A DNA stretch of 35,126 bases from a candidate division TM6 bacterium UASB340 (lineage in GTDB: Bacteria > Babelota > Babeliae > Babelales > UASB340), in assembly GCA_001468925.1 (NCBI GenBank), contig LDIX01000009.1, forward strand, positions 1 through 35,126. Reading direction: 5' to 3'. The notes under the pieces were generated by a model. That model had not been told where the DNA came from and did no database searches. It saw only the letters and a list, made by a program, of their open reading frames with translations. This document shows, in pieces, positions 31,936 through 35,126 of this stretch. Position numbers and translations under genes: made by a program. Position 1 is the first letter of the stretch; each line of letters opens with the position of its first letter.

Positions 31936-33228
31936 CTAATTTAAAAATTCTTTTATTTTTTGAGCAACTATATTTGTTTGTTTATTTAACCAATCAAATG
32001 AATTACTCCCCATATTTTTTGATATTTCACTATTAAGAATAAGACTTTTTGATTTTAAATAAAGAGTTTCAAAATCATTTGTTATAAAAATGCCATTATT
32101 TTTTTCAAGTTCTTTGGCAATGATTTTAGTGTTTTGATAGTAAGGTCCGATAATTGATGGAATACCCCAAACGGCAGGTTCTAAAAGATTATGTCCGCCA
32201 ATATTAACAAAAGTACCTCCAAGATAAAAAATATCTGCAATTTGATAGAGTTTAAAAAGTTCTCCAAGTTTACAAATAAGCAAGATATTATTTTCAGATA
32301 ATATTTTGTCCAAATTTTCGTCTAAATCTAAATTATTTTTTTCGTTATATATAAAATATTTTTCTTGTGTAAAACTTACTTTTTTTATTAATTCTTGTTC
32401 CCAATTAAAATGTCTTGGTGCCAGGATTAATTTTAAATTTTTAATATTAAGTTTTAATTTGTTAAATAAATCTAAATAAATATTAAGCTCTCCAGGATGA
32501 ATTGAACCGACGAGCAAAATTTTGTAGCTATTTTTTAAAATTATTTTTTTTGTAATTTCTTTTTTTTCTAAAACATTTAATGTTTTTATGTTACCTAATA
32601 CTTTAACTTTTTGTGGTTCTACACCTAATTTTTCGAATAGAATTTTATCACAATCGGTTTGAGTTAATATTTGATCAAATAAATTAAATATGTTTTTTAA
32701 AATAGATTTAAATGTAAAATATTTTTGTGCGGAGCGTTCTGTTATTCTTGCATTAAGCAAATACAATGGGATATCTAATCTTTTTGCCAACATAAGAAAA
32801 TTGGGCCAAATTTCAGCTTCTATAATTATTATTTTATTAGGATTTATACGGTTGAATGCGATTAACATTATTATTAAAAAATCATATGGCAAAAAACTTA
32901 TATAATCGGCTTTTAGGTGTTTTTTTGCGATGTTTTTTCCTGCAATTGTGCCGCAAGTTACATAACAGATTGCATTTGAGTCTTCTTTTTTTATTTGATT
33001 AATAACTGTTTCGATTGATAATATCTCGCCAACAGATACTGCGTGTAGCCAAATAGTTTTTTTATTATTATTTATATTCTTAGGTATAAATCCAAATCGT
33101 TCTTTAAATGATCCAAATACCGGTTTTTTTTTAAATTTTCGTATTGCCAGATAAATAAAAACAATAGGTAAAATAAGTATTTGTAAAAATTGATATGCTA
33201 CGAAAACAAAAATTAGTTTAATATTCAT
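31936..33228 (-). CDS. waaA: 3-deoxy-D-manno-octulosonic acid transferase WaaA (KdtA)
   Basis: A 430-residue GT-B glycosyltransferase anchored by an N-terminal helix (about 5-28). It adds Kdo to lipid IVA, the key step joining lipid A to the LPS core. Family motifs: IWLHAVSVGEIL with the catalytic Glu68, IEAEIWPNFL, LYLLNARITERSAQKY, KVLGNIKTLN, LAPRHFNWE and GGHNLLEPAVWGIPSIIGP. Length matches E. coli WaaA (425). It lies 11 bases after rodA and 21 bases before the DUF1015 gene start, so the three may be one transcript. Together with LptB and the LpxL-type enzyme, it shows that this cell makes Kdo-lipid A. Confidence 0.95.
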   Translation of the reverse strand: MNIKLIFVFVAYQFLQILILPIVFIYLAIRKFKKKPVFGSFKERFGFIPKNINNNKKTIWLHAVSVGEILSIETVINQIKKEDSNAICYVTCGTIAGKNIAKKHLKADYISFLPYDFLIIMLIAFNRINPNKIIIIEAEIWPNFLMLAKRLDIPLYLLNARITERSAQKYFTFKSILKNIFNLFDQILTQTDCDKILFEKLGVEPQKVKVLGNIKTLNVLEKKEITKKIILKNSYKILLVGSIHPGELNIYLDLFNKLKLNIKNLKLILAPRHFNWEQELIKKVSFTQEKYFIYNEKNNLDLDENLDKILSENNILLICKLGELFKLYQIADIFYLGGTFVNIGGHNLLEPAVWGIPSIIGPYYQNTKIIAKELEKNNGIFITNDFETLYLKSKSLILNSEISKNMGSNSFDWLNKQTNIVAQKIKEFLN

Positions 33229-33239
33229 GAAGATCTCAT

Positions 33240-34349
33240 TTAATAATAAAATCGTCTTATCGAAATGTTATTTATTACCCCAAGGCTGGCCATAGTTATC
33301 CATAGATTTGTAACACCGTAACTGAATAAGGGCAATGGAATGCCGACAATTGGAAGTATTCCGGTTACCATTCCGATATTTATACAAACCGAAAGTAGGA
33401 TGTGCAACATTAGGCCAATAGCTATGATTTGTTCTGCTAAGTTGGATAGTTGTGATGCGATTACTATAATTTTGAAAAAAAGTATTGAAAATAAAATAAA
33501 AATTAAAATAGCACCAAAAAAACCTAATTCTTCACAAATTACGGAAAATATAAAATCAGTGCGAGCTTCCGGTAAAAAAGCCAGTTTATTCTGAGTTCCT
33601 TTTAATAAACCCTTTCCGAAAATGCCGCCGGACCCAATTGCTATTTTGGATTGTTCAAGTTGATATCGTTCTTTTCTGATATTTCCCTCTCCAAGTAGTA
33701 CTAGAATTCGTTGTTTTTGGTATGGCTTTAATTTTGTCCATAAAAATGGAGCACTGATAAAGACAATTATAAAAGAAAATATTATAAATTTTTTATTTAT
33801 TCCAATAACCCAAAATAAAATTATTCCTGATAATAAAATAATTAATGCTGTTCCCAAATCCGGTTGTTTGAGTATTAGAATAAATATAATAAATAATATG
33901 CTCAAAGGGAATAAAAAATTTTTAATTACAATTCTGTTTAAGGCATCTATTTTTATAGGCTTTAATTCACAAAAATAGTATGCAATGAATAATGGAAATA
34001 AAAATTTTGTTAATTCTGATGGTTGAAATTTGAAAAAATATATTGAAAACCAGCGTTTTGCCCCCATGGCAACAAAACCTTTTAGTATTGTGTAGGCCAA
34101 AATAATAAGTGTTAAAAAAAAAGCGGCAAAACCATATCTTTTTGTAGCTTCAATATTTTTAACACTAAAAAAAATATAAATAAATATTCCTGTAATTGCT
34201 CCAAATAATTGTTTTTTAAAGAATATAGAAATTGGAGCTTCTTGTGTGTAGGTAGAGCTAAAAACAAAAATTAAACCTAATACTAATAGTGCCAATATTG
34301 TAAATGTTATTGTTTTATCAAAGTAATAAAAATATTTATATTTAAACAT
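33240..34349 (-). CDS. rodA: Rod-shape SEDS glycosyltransferase RodA
   Basis: A 369-residue polytopic membrane protein with about ten helices. As a SEDS peptidoglycan polymerase it works with a class B PBP and MreC/MreD in side-wall growth. Family motifs are visible: FSSTY in the first helix region, RWFSIYFFKFQPSELTK, KQPDLGTALII, the signature QLEQSKIAIGSGGIFGKG, AFLPEARTDFIFSVICEELG with the catalytic Asp, and the end VGIPLPLFSYG. Length is typical of RodA, not FtsW, whose proteins usually are longer. It precedes waaA with an 11-base gap. It is the counterpart of the mreC gene 23 kb away. Confidence 0.93.
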   Translation of the reverse strand: MFKYKYFYYFDKTITFTILALLVLGLIFVFSSTYTQEAPISIFFKKQLFGAITGIFIYIFFSVKNIEATKRYGFAAFFLTLIILAYTILKGFVAMGAKRWFSIYFFKFQPSELTKFLFPLFIAYYFCELKPIKIDALNRIVIKNFLFPLSILFIIFILILKQPDLGTALIILLSGIILFWVIGINKKFIIFSFIIVFISAPFLWTKLKPYQKQRILVLLGEGNIRKERYQLEQSKIAIGSGGIFGKGLLKGTQNKLAFLPEARTDFIFSVICEELGFFGAILIFILFSILFFKIIVIASQLSNLAEQIIAIGLMLHILLSVCINIGMVTGILPIVGIPLPLFSYGVTNLWITMASLGVINNISIRRFYY

Positions 34350-34426
34350 TATAGTTTTTAAACCTGTATTTTTTTGTAAACTAACAGATATAATTTAGCA
34401 GATATTTTATAAAAGTTTTAATTATT

Positions 34427-35126
34427 ATGATTCCATTAAGTTTAGAATTAAAAAATTTTTTAAGTTATGGCGCAAGTATTCAAGAAATTGATTTTAAAGA
34501 TTATTCTTTAATTTGTTTTTCCGGAAAAAACGGAAATGGTAAATCAGCTTTGTTGGATGCAATTACTTGGGCTTTATGGGGGCAAGCAAGAAAGGTTTCC
34601 GGTTTGGTAAAACCGGATGAAGGTTTGTTGCGTTTAGGTCAAACCCGAATGATGGTAAGTTTAAAATTCAATTTTGCCGGCCAAATTTATAGAGTAAGAA
34701 GAGAATATTCAAAAACCTATGGTAAACCATTAATGAGTTTGGATTTTGATCTTTACGATCAAATTAAAGATAAATTTTTACCATTAACGGATAAAACCAT
34801 AAAACAGACTCAGGAAAATATTGAAAAGCTTTTAGGGCTTGATTACCAAACTTTTATTAATTCAGCTTTTTTTAAACAGGGTGGTGCTGATGAATTTTCA
34901 AAGAAAACACCAAAAGATAGAAAGCAAATTTTAAGTAATATTTTAGGTTTTTCAAGATATGACGAGTTGATGTCATTGGCATTAAATAATGCAAAGAAAT
35001 TTGGTGATGATTATAAGATTGGTCAAGTTATACAAGAAAATATTTTGAAAGAGACTTCAAAAGAACAGGAATTAAAAATTACTCTGTTAAATGAAGATGA
35101 AAAATTAAAAAAAATAAAAGAAAAAA
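34427..35126 (+). CDS. sbcC: SbcC/Rad50-type exonuclease subunit (partial, runs off the window)
   Basis: Open from the ATG at 34427 to the window edge, about 233 residues. It starts MIPLSLELKNFLSYG, typical of SMC/Rad50 ATPases. Walker A is GKNGNGKSALLDAITWALWG at about 33-52. The Q-loop region INSAFFKQGGADEFSKK and the following RKQILSNILGFSRYDEL match SbcC. The sequence then turns into a Lys/Glu-rich coiled coil as expected. With SbcD it would cleave hairpins, an interesting role in a genome with many palindromes. It is divergent from rodA (77-base gap). The start lacks a strong ribosome binding site. Confidence 0.88.
   Translation, partial: MIPLSLELKNFLSYGASIQEIDFKDYSLICFSGKNGNGKSALLDAITWALWGQARKVSGLVKPDEGLLRLGQTRMMVSLKFNFAGQIYRVRREYSKTYGKPLMSLDFDLYDQIKDKFLPLTDKTIKQTQENIEKLLGLDYQTFINSAFFKQGGADEFSKKTPKDRKQILSNILGFSRYDELMSLALNNAKKFGDDYKIGQVIQENILKETSKEQELKITLLNEDEKLKKIKEK

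Overview
The window is strongly AT-rich, uses the standard genetic code and is densely packed with ordinary bacterial genes. Three things together suggest an obligately host-associated Gram-negative bacterium with a reduced genome: two adjacent ATP/ADP-translocase-type nucleotide transporters, several exported repeat proteins (ankyrin and pentapeptide), and a complete-looking envelope toolkit (LptB, WaaA, an LpxL-type acyltransferase, MreC, RodA). My best guess is Candidatus Dependentiae (TM6, Babeliales). This is inference from gene content and protein style, not a database result; Chlamydiae-like or Rickettsiales-like lineages are alternatives.

Layout. 1-7300: a truncated ArfB-type release factor, an MgtA-type P-type ATPase, an exported serine-hydrolase of the beta-lactamase fold, an exported ankyrin protein, a Nudix hydrolase and small secreted or membrane proteins. 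7300-8500: a membrane protein, two tRNA-Arg genes and a cluster of nested palindromes. 8500-14000: a Nudix protein, converging on a leftward operon MATE-gatC-gatA-dusB-mreC. 14000-15700: an LpxL-type acyltransferase, an unknown secreted protein and hairpins. 15700-21250: leftward rpsB, tRNA-Ser, ffs (SRP RNA), dnaX, der, lptB, hpf. 21250-27000: the two nucleotide transporters, then divergent lon closed by a very long symmetrical terminator. 27000-31900: two paralogous exported pentapeptide-repeat proteins and an exported-looking DUF1015 protein. 31900-35126: waaA, rodA and the start of a divergent sbcC/rad50-like gene.

How it fits together. The core genes cover translation (GatCA, DusB, RpsB, tRNAs, HPF, ArfB, SRP RNA), replication and repair (DnaX, SbcC), proteolysis (Lon), ribosome assembly (Der), Kdo-lipid A outer membrane building and rod-shape wall synthesis. 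The accessory genes deal with the host: nucleotide import and secreted repeat proteins.

Most interesting. A family of small nested palindromes, GC-rich against the AT-rich background, recurs here. Two start exactly at the CCA end of tRNA genes and are nearly identical to each other. Two more lie in frame inside the linker of dnaX, reminiscent of the palindromic elements known inside Rickettsia genes. Other second-look items are the beta-lactamase-fold protein lacking the class A general-base glutamate, the DUF1015 protein carrying a signal peptide, the tandem-duplicated pentapeptide locus, and a hairpin at the 5' end of the predicted rpsB transcript.
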